Positions 47,726 to 56,734 of a DNA stretch of 63,249 bases are shown here, piece by piece. This DNA comes from an uncultured Pseudoflavonifractor sp. (GTDB taxonomy: Bacteria; Bacillota; Clostridia; Oscillospirales; Oscillospiraceae): positions 1 through 63,249 of the forward strand of contig NZ_CALXGI010000013.1 of the NCBI RefSeq assembly GCF_944387805.1. The letters are read 5' to 3'. How positions within the stretch are numbered: the stretch's first letter is position 1; each line of letters opens with the position of its first letter. The notes under the pieces were generated by a model. It searched no databases and was not told where the DNA came from. It saw only the letters and a list, made by a program, of their open reading frames with translations. The translations under genes and the position numbers were made by a program.

Positions 47726-50359
47726 ATGGATACGGAAAAGCGGCTCTGGCACACGCTGGAGTCCGGCCAGGTCCTCTCCCAGCTGAAGAGCAGCCGGCAG
47801 CAGGGCCTCTCCGGGACGGAGGCGGCGCGGCGCCTGGAGCAGTACGGCCCCAACGCCCTGAGCGAGGGCAAAAAGAAGACGGTGCTCCAGGTGTTCCTGG
47901 AACAGTTCAAGGACCTGATGGTGATGATTCTCATCGCTGCGGCCCTTATCTCCCTGGCGACCGGAGAGGCGGAGAGCACCATCGTCATTTTCGCGGTGCT
48001 CATCCTCAACGCCGTGCTGGGTACGGTGCAGCACTTCAAGGCGGAGAAGTCCCTGGAGAGCTTAAAGGCCATGTCGGCGCCCAGCGCCAAGGTGATACGG
48101 GACGGCGCCCGCACCACCGTGTCCTCGCCCCAGGTGGTTCCCGGCGACATTGTGGAGCTGGAGGCCGGCGACATGGTGGTGGCCGACGGCCGGATTCTGG
48201 AGAACTACTCCCTGAAGGTCAACGAGAGTTCCCTTACCGGCGAGAGCGAGGCGGTGGAGAAAACCGCCGGCGCGATCCCCCAGGCCGACGTGGCCCTGGG
48301 AGACCGGAAGAACATGGTGTTCTCCGGCTCCCTGGTGACCTACGGCCGGGCGGTCTTTGTGGTCACCGGCACCGGCATGGACACCGAACTGGGCAAGGTG
48401 GCCGCCCTGATGAATCAGACCCAGCAGCGCAAGACCCCTCTCCAGCAGAGCCTGGATAACTTCTCCAAAAAGCTGGCCATTATCATCATGGTCATCTGCG
48501 CGCTGGTGTTCGGCCTGGCCCTGTACCGTCAAAAGCCCATTCTGGACGCGCTGATGTTCGCCGTGGCGCTGGCTGTGGCAGCAATTCCCGAGGCTCTGTC
48601 CTCCATTGTCACCATCGTGCAGGCCATGGGCACTCAGAAGATGGCCAAGCAGAACGCCATCATGAAGGACCTGAAGGCGGTAGAGACATTGGGCGCGGTG
48701 TCGGTCATCTGCTCGGACAAGACGGGCACTCTGACCCAGAACAAGATGACGCCCCAGAAGCTCTACGCCGACGGCATGCTGTTGGACAGCGACCGCCTGG
48801 ACCTGGCCAACGACGTGCAGCGCCTGCTGCTGAAAGAGGCCCTGCTGGCCAGCGACGCCACCACCGACAAGGAGACCGGCACCGAGATTGGCGACCCCAC
48901 CGAGGTGGCCCTGGTGATGCTGGGCGACCGCATCGGTGTGGACGAGGTGCTCTACCGGAAGCAGCACCCCCGGCTCAGCGAGCTGGCCTTTGACTCTGAC
49001 CGGAAGCTGATGAGCACCCTCCACGACATTGAGGGCGTGCCCACCATGTACACCAAGGGCGCCATTGACGTGCTGCTGGAGCGCTCGGCCTGGCTTCTAA
49101 CCAGCCAGGGTAAGGTAGAGATGACCGATGAGCGCCGGGCGGAGATTGCCCGGGTGAACATGGAACTGTCCCAGCAGGGGCTGCGGGTGCTGTCCTTCGC
49201 CTGCAAGGAGCTGGAGGCGGTGCGTCCCCTGACCCTGGAGGACGAGCGGGAGTTCACCTTTGTGGGCCTCATCTCCATGATCGACCCGCCCCGGCCCGAG
49301 GCCATCCAGGCCGTGGCCGATGCCAAGCGGGGGGGCATCCGCACCATTATGATTACCGGTGACCACAAGATCACCGCCTCCGCCATCGCCAGACAGCTGG
49401 GCATCTTCCGGGAGGGGGATGAGGCGCTGTCCGGCGTGGAGCTGGACGCTATGAGCGACCAGGAGCTGGACCAGCGTCTGGAGAAGATTTCGGTCTATGC
49501 CCGGGTGTCCCCCGAGAACAAGATCCGCATTGTAGGGGCCTGGCAGCGGAAGGGCCGCATCGTGTCCATGACCGGCGACGGCGTCAACGACGCCCCCGCT
49601 CTCAAGGCCGCCGACATCGGCGTGGCCATGGGCATCACCGGCACCGAGGTCAGTAAGGACGCCGCGTCCATGATCCTCTCCGACGACAACTTCGCCACCA
49701 TCGTCAAGGCAGTGGTCAACGGCCGGGGTGTGTACACCAATATCAAGAACGCCATCAACTTCCTGCTCTCGGGCAACATGGCGGGTATCTTCTGCGTGCT
49801 CATCACCTCTCTGGCCAACCTGCCCATGCCCTTCGCGGCGGTGCATCTGCTGTTTATCAACCTGCTCACCGACTCCCTGCCCGCCATCGCCATCGGCGTG
49901 GAGCCGGCGGGGAAGGGGCTGCTGGACCAGAAGCCCAGAGACCCCAAGGAGCCCATTCTCACCCGCTCCCTGCTTACCCGCATTATGGTCTACGGCGCCC
50001 TCATCGCCGCCGCCACCATGGCCGCCTTCTTTGTGGGCCTGAACAGCGGCGGGGACGCCCTGGCTATGACCATGGCCTTCTCCACCCTGACCCTGGCCCG
50101 GCTGTTCCACGGCTTCAACTGCCGGGGCGAGTCCTCCCTGTTCCGCCTGGGCCTGACCACCAACAAGGCCAGCCTTGGGGCCTTTGCGGCCGGCGTGGTG
50201 CTTCTGGCCGCAGTGCTCTTCATCCCCGGCCTGACCGGCCTGTTCCAGGTGGCGCCGCTCACCCTGCCTCTGGCGGGGGCCATTGCGGGGCTGGCTTTTG
50301 CGCCCACCCTTGTCATCCAGGTGTGGAAGGTCATTCGAGACCTGAGGAAGGGCCGCTGA
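47726..50359 (+). CDS. P2-type calcium-translocating P-type ATPase
   Basis: Exports Ca2+ (or a similar cation) from the cytoplasm using ATP. 877 residues: actuator motif SLTGESEAVEK, the PEALSSIV membrane motif of P2A pumps, the phosphorylated Asp in CSDKTGTLTQNKM, the KGAIDVLLE nucleotide-binding site, and the hinge TGDGVNDAPALKAADIGVAMG. About ten membrane helices and the C-terminal NLLTDSLPAIAIGVEP segment agree with the PMCA/SERCA-like bacterial group. GAAGGTGG precedes the ATG. It is monocistronic, with its own promoter and a following hairpin. Confidence 0.94.
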   Translation: MDTEKRLWHTLESGQVLSQLKSSRQQGLSGTEAARRLEQYGPNALSEGKKKTVLQVFLEQFKDLMVMILIAAALISLATGEAESTIVIFAVLILNAVLGTVQHFKAEKSLESLKAMSAPSAKVIRDGARTTVSSPQVVPGDIVELEAGDMVVADGRILENYSLKVNESSLTGESEAVEKTAGAIPQADVALGDRKNMVFSGSLVTYGRAVFVVTGTGMDTELGKVAALMNQTQQRKTPLQQSLDNFSKKLAIIIMVICALVFGLALYRQKPILDALMFAVALAVAAIPEALSSIVTIVQAMGTQKMAKQNAIMKDLKAVETLGAVSVICSDKTGTLTQNKMTPQKLYADGMLLDSDRLDLANDVQRLLLKEALLASDATTDKETGTEIGDPTEVALVMLGDRIGVDEVLYRKQHPRLSELAFDSDRKLMSTLHDIEGVPTMYTKGAIDVLLERSAWLLTSQGKVEMTDERRAEIARVNMELSQQGLRVLSFACKELEAVRPLTLEDEREFTFVGLISMIDPPRPEAIQAVADAKRGGIRTIMITGDHKITASAIARQLGIFREGDEALSGVELDAMSDQELDQRLEKISVYARVSPENKIRIVGAWQRKGRIVSMTGDGVNDAPALKAADIGVAMGITGTEVSKDAASMILSDDNFATIVKAVVNGRGVYTNIKNAINFLLSGNMAGIFCVLITSLANLPMPFAAVHLLFINLLTDSLPAIAIGVEPAGKGLLDQKPRDPKEPILTRSLLTRIMVYGALIAAATMAAFFVGLNSGGDALAMTMAFSTLTLARLFHGFNCRGESSLFRLGLTTNKASLGAFAAGVVLLAAVLFIPGLTGLFQVAPLTLPLAGAIAGLAFAPTLVIQVWKVIRDLRKGR

Positions 50360-50385
50360 GCTTAAAAGTATATGATATGAAATGA

Positions 50386-50426
50386 ACCGGGGTCCGGTCC
50401 GCATTGCCTGCGGTCCGGACCCCGGC
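50386..50426. terminator. Hairpin between the ATPase gene and the convergent hypothetical gene
   Basis: CCGGGGTCCGG pairs with CCGGACCCCGG plus an inner GC/GC; T-runs are weak on both sides. Confidence 0.6.
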
Positions 50427-50429
50427 TTG

Positions 50430-50828
50430 TTATTCCCGCATGTCGCACCGGGCATGGAAATCCACGTACTGGGACTCGGCCTGGACCACCAGGCGGCGGA
50501 CGCCGTCTCCGCTCAGATCCAGCTCGGCGGGAAGGATGAACCGAACTCCCTCCGCCTGGACATCCATGGGCCGGGCGCCGTGGTGGGCGGGCAGGAGCAG
50601 GGTGCGCATCCCGCGGGGAAAGGCTCGGCCCTCCTGGTCCAGCTCCAGCAGGGTGATGGCCACGGCGGTGCGGGTGTCGGGCGGAACGGCGGGCAGGGTG
50701 AAGGAAAATTCCGCCACGCAGCCGCCGGCGGCCGGCGGGATGCTCCCCAGACAGTGCACCAGCAGCCCGTCCCGGGCGCCTATCTGTACATGCTGCCGCT
50801 TGGCGCACGCTTCTTGGGTGTGTTCCAT
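50430..50828 (-). CDS. Conserved-looking hypothetical protein
   Basis: 132 residues, no signal peptide and no membrane segment. The pattern of alternating hydrophobic residues (for example VAEFSFTLPAVPPDTRTAVA, VRRLVVQAESQYVDFHARCD) suggests an all-beta fold. ATG at 50828 has AGAGG about 10 nt upstream; an earlier start at 50849 has none. It lies downstream of proBA but a terminator separates them. I do not recognise the family; a structural or coat protein is one possibility, but nothing in the sequence proves it. Confidence 0.65.
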   Translation of the reverse strand: MEHTQEACAKRQHVQIGARDGLLVHCLGSIPPAAGGCVAEFSFTLPAVPPDTRTAVAITLLELDQEGRAFPRGMRTLLLPAHHGARPMDVQAEGVRFILPAELDLSGDGVRRLVVQAESQYVDFHARCDMRE

Positions 50829-50906
50829 AACAGTACCGCCTCTCAGCAAAATTCATACGCCCAGTTCCGGCGTATGTACCTGGTAATCGGGCGGCGGGCG
50901 GCGGCA

Positions 50907-50946
50907 CAAAAAAGCTGGAAGAGACGGGAGTACCGTCCCTTCCAGC
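50907..50946 (-). terminator. Intrinsic terminator of the proBA operon
   Basis: On the minus strand GCTGGAAGGGACGG pairs with CCGTCTCTTCCAGC and is followed by TTTTTTG. Confidence 0.9.
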
Positions 50947-50952
50947 CTATGT

Positions 50953-52197
50953 TCACCGCACCTGTCCTGTGCCGTAGATGATGTACTTGGAGCTGGTCAG
51001 CTCCTCCAGCCCCATGGGGCCCCGGGCGTGCATCTTCTGGGTGGAGATGCCGATTTCCGCACCCAGACCGAACTCAAAGCCGTCGGTAAAGCGGGTGGAG
51101 GCGTTGACGTACACCGCCGCCGCGTCCACCTCGTCCAGGAAGCGCTGGGCGGCAAAGTAGTCGGCGGTGACAATGGCCTCCGAGTGGCCGGTGCCGTGGG
51201 CGGCGATGAAATCCGTGGCCTCATCCTGGTCCTCCACCACCTTGACGGCCAGGATATAGTCGCCGTACTCCGTGTCCCAGTCCTCCGCGGTGGCGGGCAC
51301 CGCGTCGGGCAGAATGGCGCAGGTCTCCGGACAGCCCCGGAACTCCACGCGCTTCTCCGCCAGCCGGGCCTGGGCCATGGGCAGGAAGGTGGCCGCCACC
51401 GCCCGGTCCACCAGCAGGCACTCGGCGGCGTTGCACACCGAGGGGCGGGAGCACTTGGCGTTGTAGAGAATGTCGGCGGCCATCTGCAGGTCGGCCTTCT
51501 CGTGGACGTACACGTGGCAAACCCCCACGCCGGTCTGGATGACGGGCACCCGGGCGTTCTCTACCACCGAGCGGATGAGCCCTGCGCCGCCCCGGGGAAT
51601 GAGCACGTCCAGATATCCGGTCAGGCCCATCATCTCGGCCGCGCTCTCCCGGCTGGTGCTGGCAACCAGGGACACGCAGTCCATGGGCAGGCCGGCCTTT
51701 TCCAGGGCGTCCCGCATGATGGCGGTCAGGGCCATATTGGAGTGAAGGGCCTCTTTGCCGCCCCGGAGGATGACGGCGTTGCCCGACTTGAGGCACAGGG
51801 CGGCGGCGTCCACCGTCACATTGGGCCGGGCCTCGTAGATGATGCCGATGACCCCCAGGGGTACCCGGCGGCGGCCGATGATGAGCCCGTTGGGCCGCGT
51901 CTCCATCTTGGTCACCTGACCGATGGGGTCGGGCAGAGCGGCCACCTGCCGCACCCCCTCCACAATGCCGGCGATCCGCTTTTCATCCAGAGCCAGCCGG
52001 TCCTGGAGGGACTGGCGCATGCCGCTCTCCCGGGCGGCGGCCAGGTCCTGGGCGTTGGCGGAGAGAATCTCCTCCTGCCGGTCCAGCAGCCCCCGGGCGA
52101 TAGCCTCCAGCGCTTCATTTTTCCGGGCGGTGCCCGCCACGGACAGTGCCCGGGCGGCGGTTTTGGCGGCCAGCCCCTGGTATTCCAGAATTGTCAT
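50953..52197 (-). CDS. proA: Gamma-glutamyl phosphate reductase
   Basis: Second step of proline synthesis: gamma-glutamyl phosphate + NADPH to glutamate semialdehyde. 414 residues: GVIGIIYEARPNVTVDAAAL, LKSGNAVILRGGKEA, the catalytic Cys in NAKCSRPSVCNAAECLLVD and FGLGAEIGISTQKMHARGPM near the C-terminus. ATG at 52197 is preferred over the upstream start at 52221. It follows proB by 53 nt. Confidence 0.97.
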   Translation of the reverse strand: MTILEYQGLAAKTAARALSVAGTARKNEALEAIARGLLDRQEEILSANAQDLAAARESGMRQSLQDRLALDEKRIAGIVEGVRQVAALPDPIGQVTKMETRPNGLIIGRRRVPLGVIGIIYEARPNVTVDAAALCLKSGNAVILRGGKEALHSNMALTAIMRDALEKAGLPMDCVSLVASTSRESAAEMMGLTGYLDVLIPRGGAGLIRSVVENARVPVIQTGVGVCHVYVHEKADLQMAADILYNAKCSRPSVCNAAECLLVDRAVAATFLPMAQARLAEKRVEFRGCPETCAILPDAVPATAEDWDTEYGDYILAVKVVEDQDEATDFIAAHGTGHSEAIVTADYFAAQRFLDEVDAAAVYVNASTRFTDGFEFGLGAEIGISTQKMHARGPMGLEELTSSKYIIYGTGQVR

Positions 52198-52250
52198 ATT
52201 GATTCCCCATTCTCCGCTCACGCGGTGAGATTTTAAAATACAGGGAGAGA

Positions 52251-53072
52251 TTACGGCGCCCTTTTCCCGGTGGAAAACCGGGTGCCGATGTCCTCTCCGG
52301 CCACAATGCCATACAGCTCCTCCACCCGGGCGCCATTGGTGATGACCATATCTATTCCGGCGGACATGGCGATTTCAGCGGCGTTGAGCTTGGTCTGCAT
52401 GCCGCCGGTGCCGCGCCAGGTGCCCGCGCCCCCGGCCATGGAGCGCAGCTCAGGGGTCACCGCATTCACATGGTGGATGAGCTGGGCGTTCGGGTTGCCG
52501 TGGGGGTCGGCGTCGTAGAGACCGTCAATGTCGCTCAGGAGCACCAGCAGGTCGGCCCCCACCAGCCGGGCCACAATGGCGGAGAGCGTGTCGTTGTCGC
52601 CCAGCACCTTGCACTTGCCTGTCTCAATCTCGGCAGAAGAGACAGAGTCATTCTCATTGACCACCGGGATGACCCCCAGCTCCAGCAGGGATTCAAAGGT
52701 ATTGCGCAGGTGCTCCGCCCGCACGGGGGCGTCCACATCCTCGCCGGTGAGCAGGATTTGCGCGACCATCCGGTTGTACTCCCCGAAGAGCTTGTCGTAC
52801 AGGTGCATGATGGCGCACTGGCCCACGGCTGCAGCGGCCTGCTTCATCCGCAGTTCCCTGGGCCGCTCCTTCAGGCTCAGCTTGGTGGCGCCCACGCCGA
52901 TGGCGCCCGAGGACACCAGAACGATCTCGTGGCCCATCCCCTCTAGGTCGGAGAGGGTGCGGGCCAGCAGGTCCATATTGTGCAGATTCAGCCGTCCTGT
53001 GTCGTGGGTGAGGGAGGAGGTGCCCACTTTCACCACAATTCGGAGGCGTTGCGTCTGTGTTTCCACATTCAT
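52251..53072 (-). CDS. proB: Glutamate 5-kinase, without PUA domain
   Basis: First step of proline synthesis: glutamate + ATP to gamma-glutamyl phosphate. 273 residues with VVKVGTSSLT, LVSSGAIGVGATKLSLKERP, VVNENDSVSS, LGDNDTLSAIVARLVGADLL and GTGGMQTKLNAAEIA of the amino acid kinase fold. The C-terminal PUA domain of the E. coli enzyme (about 370 residues) is absent, as in several Firmicutes. AAGGAG lies before the ATG at 53072. The 288-bp gap up to the trmL start holds leader sequence with small hairpins and the promoter of the next operon. Confidence 0.95.
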   Translation of the reverse strand: MNVETQTQRLRIVVKVGTSSLTHDTGRLNLHNMDLLARTLSDLEGMGHEIVLVSSGAIGVGATKLSLKERPRELRMKQAAAAVGQCAIMHLYDKLFGEYNRMVAQILLTGEDVDAPVRAEHLRNTFESLLELGVIPVVNENDSVSSAEIETGKCKVLGDNDTLSAIVARLVGADLLVLLSDIDGLYDADPHGNPNAQLIHHVNAVTPELRSMAGGAGTWRGTGGMQTKLNAAEIAMSAGIDMVITNGARVEELYGIVAGEDIGTRFSTGKRAP

Positions 53073-53298
53073 TCTCCTTAATCCATGATTTTACCCGCGG
53101 AAAAACGCGGAATTTAGCTGAAACTTAATATGAGGCAGGATAGCTTTACCTGACAGCAAAGCGCAGCGCGGCCCTGTTACTGCCGATATTGTAGCACAAC
53201 TTTTCACAACTATAAAGCATAAAACGCTGCGATGACGAAACAACATGGAATTGTTCAATAAAAAATGAATTTTTATGGGATTATCGACGTATTTGCTG

Positions 53299-53327
53299 TT
53301 GAAATTCTGCGAGATTCGATGTACAAT
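53299..53327 (+). promoter_or_regulatory. Promoter of the trmL-pgk-tpiA-gpmI-eno operon
   Basis: TTGAAA (53299-53304), 17 bp, TACAAT (53322-53327), about 30 nt before the trmL ATG. No other good promoter is visible before pgk. Confidence 0.75.
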
Positions 53328-53360
53328 AACACCGCTGTAAATGGGAGGTGGGCCGGATTT

Positions 53361-53852
53361 ATGCTAAATCTAGTTCTGGTTGAGCCGGAAATTCCGCAGA
53401 ATACCGGCAACATCGCCCGTACCTGTGCGGCCACATACAGCCGTCTCCATCTGGTCAAACCTCTGGGGTTTGACATCTCAGACCGGGCGGTGAAGCGGGC
53501 CGGGCTGGACTACTGGCATATGGTGGACCTGACGGTCTATGAGAACCTGGAGGATTTCTTCGCCCGTACCGGCGCGGAGGATCTGTGGCTCATGACCACC
53601 AAGGCCCCCCGCCCCTATACAGAGGCGGAGTTTCGGGATGGATGCTGGCTGTTCTTCGGCAAGGAGACGGCGGGCCTGCCCCAGGCCTTTCGTGAGGCCC
53701 ACCGGGACCGGTGTATCCGTATCCCCATGCGTCCCGATGCGCGCAGCCTGAATCTGGCAAATTCCGCCGCCATAGTGACCTACGAAGCATTGCGCCAGTT
53801 AGAGTTCCCCGGATTGTCCGGGGAAGGAGAGATGAAAGGAGCTTTCGTATGA
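53361..53852 (+). CDS. trmL: tRNA (cytidine(34)/uridine(34)-2'-O)-methyltransferase TrmL
   Basis: 163 residues of the SPOUT class with a C-terminal knot. Visible: [20 protein letters not shown] at the N-terminus, [11 protein letters not shown], and [20 protein letters not shown]. It methylates the wobble ribose of some tRNAs. ATG at 53361 follows GGAGG; longer in-frame starts include non-homologous sequence. Its stop overlaps the pgk ATG (ATGA, 53849-53852), so translation of pgk may be coupled to that of trmL, an unusual leader for a glycolytic operon. Confidence 0.93.
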   Translation: MLNLVLVEPEIPQNTGNIARTCAATYSRLHLVKPLGFDISDRAVKRAGLDYWHMVDLTVYENLEDFFARTGAEDLWLMTTKAPRPYTEAEFRDGCWLFFGKETAGLPQAFREAHRDRCIRIPMRPDARSLNLANSAAIVTYEALRQLEFPGLSGEGEMKGAFV

Positions 53853-55120
53853 ACTACAACAAGAAGACCGTAAAAGACATCGACGTCGCCGGCAGGAAGG
53901 TCCTCCTCCGCTGCGACTTCAACGTGCCTCTGGCCAAGGACGGCAGCGGCACCATCACCGATGACAAGCGCATCCGCGCCGCGCTGCCCACCATCCAGTA
54001 CCTGCTGGACCAGGGGGCCGCCGTTATCGCCTGCTCCCACCTGGGCAAGCCCGTCGCCACCTTCGACTCCTATGTGAAGAAGCAGGCCGAGAAGGGCAAG
54101 GACCCCGCTTCCATCACCGAGGAGGAGTGGAAGAAGTCCCTGGCTAAGCTGTCCCTGGCCCCTGTTGCCAAGCGCCTGAGCGAGCTGCTGGGCAAGGACG
54201 TCATCATGGCCAAGGACGTGGTGGGCGAGGACGCCATGGCCAAGGCCGCCGCCCTCCAGCCCGGCCAGATCATGCTGCTGGAGAACACCCGCTTCGAGAA
54301 GGGCGAGACCAAGAACGATCCCGAGCTGGCCAAGAAGATGGCCTCCATGGCTGAGGTCTTTGTGTCCGACGCCTTCGGCGCCGTGCACCGCGCTCACGCC
54401 TCCACCGCCGGTGTGGCCAACTATCTGCCTGCCGTGTCCGGCTTCCTGATTCAGAAGGAGCTGGAGATCATCGGCGGCGCTCTGGCCAACCCCAAGCGCC
54501 CCCTGGTGGCTATTCTGGGCGGCTCCAAGGTGTCCTCCAAGATCGGCGTTATCAACAACCTCCTGGAGATTGCCGACACCGTCATCATCGGCGGCGGCAT
54601 GGCCTATACCTTCTCCGCCGCCCAGGGCGGCAAGGTGGGCGACAGCCTGCTGGAGGCCGACTGGGAGTCCTACGCCAACGACATGGTGAAGAAGGCTGCC
54701 GAGAAGGGCGTTAAGCTGCTCCTGCCTGTGGACACTGTGGTGGCCAACGCCTTTGCGCCCGACGCGGAGAGCAAGGTGGTCAAGACCGGCGAGATCCCCG
54801 ACGGCTGGCAGGGCCTGGACATCGGTCCTGAGACTGTGAAGCTGTACTGCGACGCCGTGAAGGACGCCGGCACCGTGATTTGGAACGGCCCCATGGGCGT
54901 ATTTGAATTCCCCGCCTTCGCCAAGGGCACCGAGGCCGTGGCCAAGGCCCTGAGCGAGACCAACGCCATCACCATCATCGGCGGCGGCGACAGCGCGGCT
55001 GCCGTGCAGCAGCTGGGTTATGCCGACAAGATGACTCACATCTCCACCGGCGGCGGTGCCTCCCTGGAGTTCATGGAGGGCAAGGAGCTGCCCGGCGTGG
55101 CCTGCCTGCTGGACGCCTAA
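53849..55120 (+). CDS. pgk: Phosphoglycerate kinase
   Basis: Converts 1,3-bisphosphoglycerate + ADP to 3-phosphoglycerate + ATP. 423 residues: [71 protein letters not shown] and the nucleotide site [19 protein letters not shown] lies before the ATG. The internal segment around residues 80-100 is slightly longer than in E. coli. After the stop come three partial copies of its own 3' end and elements of two families (55121-55618). Confidence 0.97.
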   Translation: MNYNKKTVKDIDVAGRKVLLRCDFNVPLAKDGSGTITDDKRIRAALPTIQYLLDQGAAVIACSHLGKPVATFDSYVKKQAEKGKDPASITEEEWKKSLAKLSLAPVAKRLSELLGKDVIMAKDVVGEDAMAKAAALQPGQIMLLENTRFEKGETKNDPELAKKMASMAEVFVSDAFGAVHRAHASTAGVANYLPAVSGFLIQKELEIIGGALANPKRPLVAILGGSKVSSKIGVINNLLEIADTVIIGGGMAYTFSAAQGGKVGDSLLEADWESYANDMVKKAAEKGVKLLLPVDTVVANAFAPDAESKVVKTGEIPDGWQGLDIGPETVKLYCDAVKDAGTVIWNGPMGVFEFPAFAKGTEAVAKALSETNAITIIGGGDSAAAVQQLGYADKMTHISTGGGASLEFMEGKELPGVACLLDA

Positions 55121-55259
55121 ACCTCCGAACCGGGCAGCTCCACCGGGGGCCCCGCGAAAGCCCAGCGAAGCGGGTTTCGTGGGGAAAGGAGCCGCAGCGA
55201 AATGAGCGAGCTTTCGCCGTAAGGCGGAAGCGAGGGATATGGAGCTTGCGGCGACGCCG
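55121..55259 (+). repeat. Family A structured element, copy 1, after pgk
   Basis: Begins right after the pgk stop. Core 55144-55248: hairpin CCCCGCGAAA/TTTCGTGGGG closing on an AGCGAAGC loop, then hairpin GCTTTCGCC/GGCGGAAGC, then GATATGGAGCTTGC. It is followed by a 30-bp copy of the pgk tail. Confidence 0.8.
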
Positions 55260-55289
55260 CCCGGCGTCGCCTGCCTGCTGGACGCCTAA
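55260..55289 (+). repeat. Duplicated pgk 3' end, copy 2
   Basis: 30 bp matching 55091-55120 with one change, including the codons GVACLLDA and the TAA stop. Confidence 0.92.
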
Positions 55290-55440
55290 TTATCCGCAAA
55301 GGCGCCGCCGCGCGAGCGCGAGCGAGCCGCGCCAAAGGCGCGTCCAAGCGTTTGCGCAGCAAACCTTGCCGCAGGGCGAATTCATTTCGCCCGAGAAAGT
55401 GAAATCAAATGGGGTCCCCAACGGAGACTTACTCCGTTGG
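55290..55440 (+). repeat. Family B structured element after pgk
   Basis: Hairpins 55345-55368 (GTTTGC/GCAAAC in CAAG/CTTG), 55374-55392 (GGGCG/CGCCC, loop AATTCATTT) and 55416-55442 (CCCCAACGGAG/CTCCGTTGGGG). Linkers CCTTGCCGC and GGGGTCCCC match the other copies. Its start (55290-55340) is a run of small GC hairpins. Confidence 0.88.
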
Positions 55441-55618
55441 GGTGCCTCCCTGGAGTTCATGGAGGGCAAGGAGCTGCCCTTTCGGGGGCCCCGCCGAAGC
55501 CCAGCGAAGCGGGTTCGGTGGGGAGAGGAGAAGCAGCGGAGTGATTGAGCTTTCGCCCAAGGGCGGAAGCGAGAGATACAAAGCTTGCTCCGACGAGGCC
55601 TGCCTGCTGGACGCCTAA
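55441..55618 (+). repeat. Duplicated pgk 3' end (copy 3) split by family A element (copy 2)
   Basis: 55441-55479 is identical to 55055-55093 of pgk (39 bp). It is interrupted at 55480-55596 by family A copy 2, with hairpins CCCCGCCGAA/TTCGGTGGGG and GCTTTCGCCC/GGGCGGAAGC, and resumes at 55597-55618, identical to 55099-55120 (22 bp, ending at the stop). Five bases of the pgk tail (55094-55098) are missing at the split. Confidence 0.88.
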
Positions 55619-55709
55619 AATCAGGCAATCGTTTGATTTCCGCAGGGCGCAGCCAGTCCGGCGCGCTGCCTGCGTAAAGCGCCACATATATGGAAAGGAT
55701 TGAACAGTA

Positions 55710-56483
55710 ATGAACCACCGCTACCGGAAGACCATCATTGCCGGAAACTGGAAGATGAATAAGACCCTGACCGAGACCAAGGCCTTTGCCGAGGAGATTA
55801 AGCCCATGCTGGGCAAGCCCAAGTGGTGCGAGGTTGTCCTCTGTGTGCCTTATGTGAATATTCCTGCCGCTGTGCGCCTGTTCAAGGACAGCCGCATCGC
55901 CATCGGCGCTGAGAACTGCCACTACGAGTCCCACGGCGCTTACACCGGCGAGGTTTCCGCCGAGATGCTCAAGGAGCTGGGTGTGAAGTATGTTATCATC
56001 GGCCACTCCGAGCGCCGCCAGTACTACAATGAGACGGATTTCACCGTCAACAAGAAGGTGCACGCCGCCCTGGAGGCCGGCCTGTATCCCATCGTCTGCG
56101 TGGGTGAGAGCCTGGAGCAGCGCGAGCTGGGCGTCACCATGGAGCTGATTGCCTACCAGGTGAAGGCCGCCCTGGCCGGCGTGCCCGCCGACAAGATGCG
56201 CCACGTTGTCATCGCCTACGAGCCCATCTGGGCCATCGGCACCGGCAAGACCGCTACCGCCGAGCAGGCCGCCGAGGTCTGCGAGAGCATCCGGGTGGTC
56301 ATCCGCAAGCTGTACGGCGCCCGGGTTGCCCGCGCCGTCACCATTCAGTACGGCGGTTCCATGAACGCCAAGAACGCCGCTGAGCTGCTGGCTCAGCCCG
56401 ACATCGACGGCGGCCTGATCGGCGGCGCCTCCCTGAAGCCCGCTGACTTTACCACCATTGTCAACGCTGCCAATCAGGAGTAA
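55710..56483 (+). CDS. tpiA: Triosephosphate isomerase
   Basis: Interconverts dihydroxyacetone phosphate and glyceraldehyde-3-phosphate. 257 residues: [15 protein letters not shown] (active-site Asn and Lys), [20 protein letters not shown] with the catalytic His, [14 protein letters not shown] with the catalytic Glu and loop 6, and [21 protein letters not shown] precedes the ATG by 11 nt. The 589-bp gap before it holds the pgk tail duplications and elements; the 251-bp gap after it holds a family C element. Confidence 0.97.
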   Translation: MNHRYRKTIIAGNWKMNKTLTETKAFAEEIKPMLGKPKWCEVVLCVPYVNIPAAVRLFKDSRIAIGAENCHYESHGAYTGEVSAEMLKELGVKYVIIGHSERRQYYNETDFTVNKKVHAALEAGLYPIVCVGESLEQRELGVTMELIAYQVKAALAGVPADKMRHVVIAYEPIWAIGTGKTATAEQAAEVCESIRVVIRKLYGARVARAVTIQYGGSMNAKNAAELLAQPDIDGGLIGGASLKPADFTTIVNAANQE

Positions 56484-56690
56484 GAAGAAGCGCTGAGCCG
56501 CCGGACGGGGGAGACTGGACCGGAGCGAGGACCAAAGCCCTGACACGCCGCCAGAGAAGGCGGGACAGGGCTGGCACGGGACGGAGGGAAGGCACCCCGG
56601 CCGCGAGGCGGGCAAAGCGTGATGGGAAGCGCTGAGCAGCCACAAGGCGCCAAGCGTGACAAGAGGAGGCAGAGCATGACGGGACAGTCC
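56484..56690 (+). repeat. Family C element after tpiA
   Basis: Starts immediately after the TAA: GAAGAAGCGCTGAGCCGCCG, then CTGGACCGGAG, followed by a stem AGCCCTG...CCGCC/GGCGG...CAGGGCT (56536-56572). A second partial unit begins GAAGCGCTGAGC (56626) and ends GCGTGACAAG. The opening block matches the copy after eno. No gene tail is duplicated here. Confidence 0.8.
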
Positions 56691-56734
56691 CGCATTCACT
56701 CCTCTTATCTTACCTGAAGGAACTGAGGTTATTT

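Noticed and set aside
53073..53298. Small hairpins in the proB leader considered as a riboswitch or T-box
   Set aside because: No T-box (TGGNACCGCG) or other class signature and no terminator before proB.
55246..55548. 100-codon frame through the pgk-tpiA elements
   Set aside because: It crosses family B and tail copies in one frame by chance; the three copies do not share a conserved reading frame.
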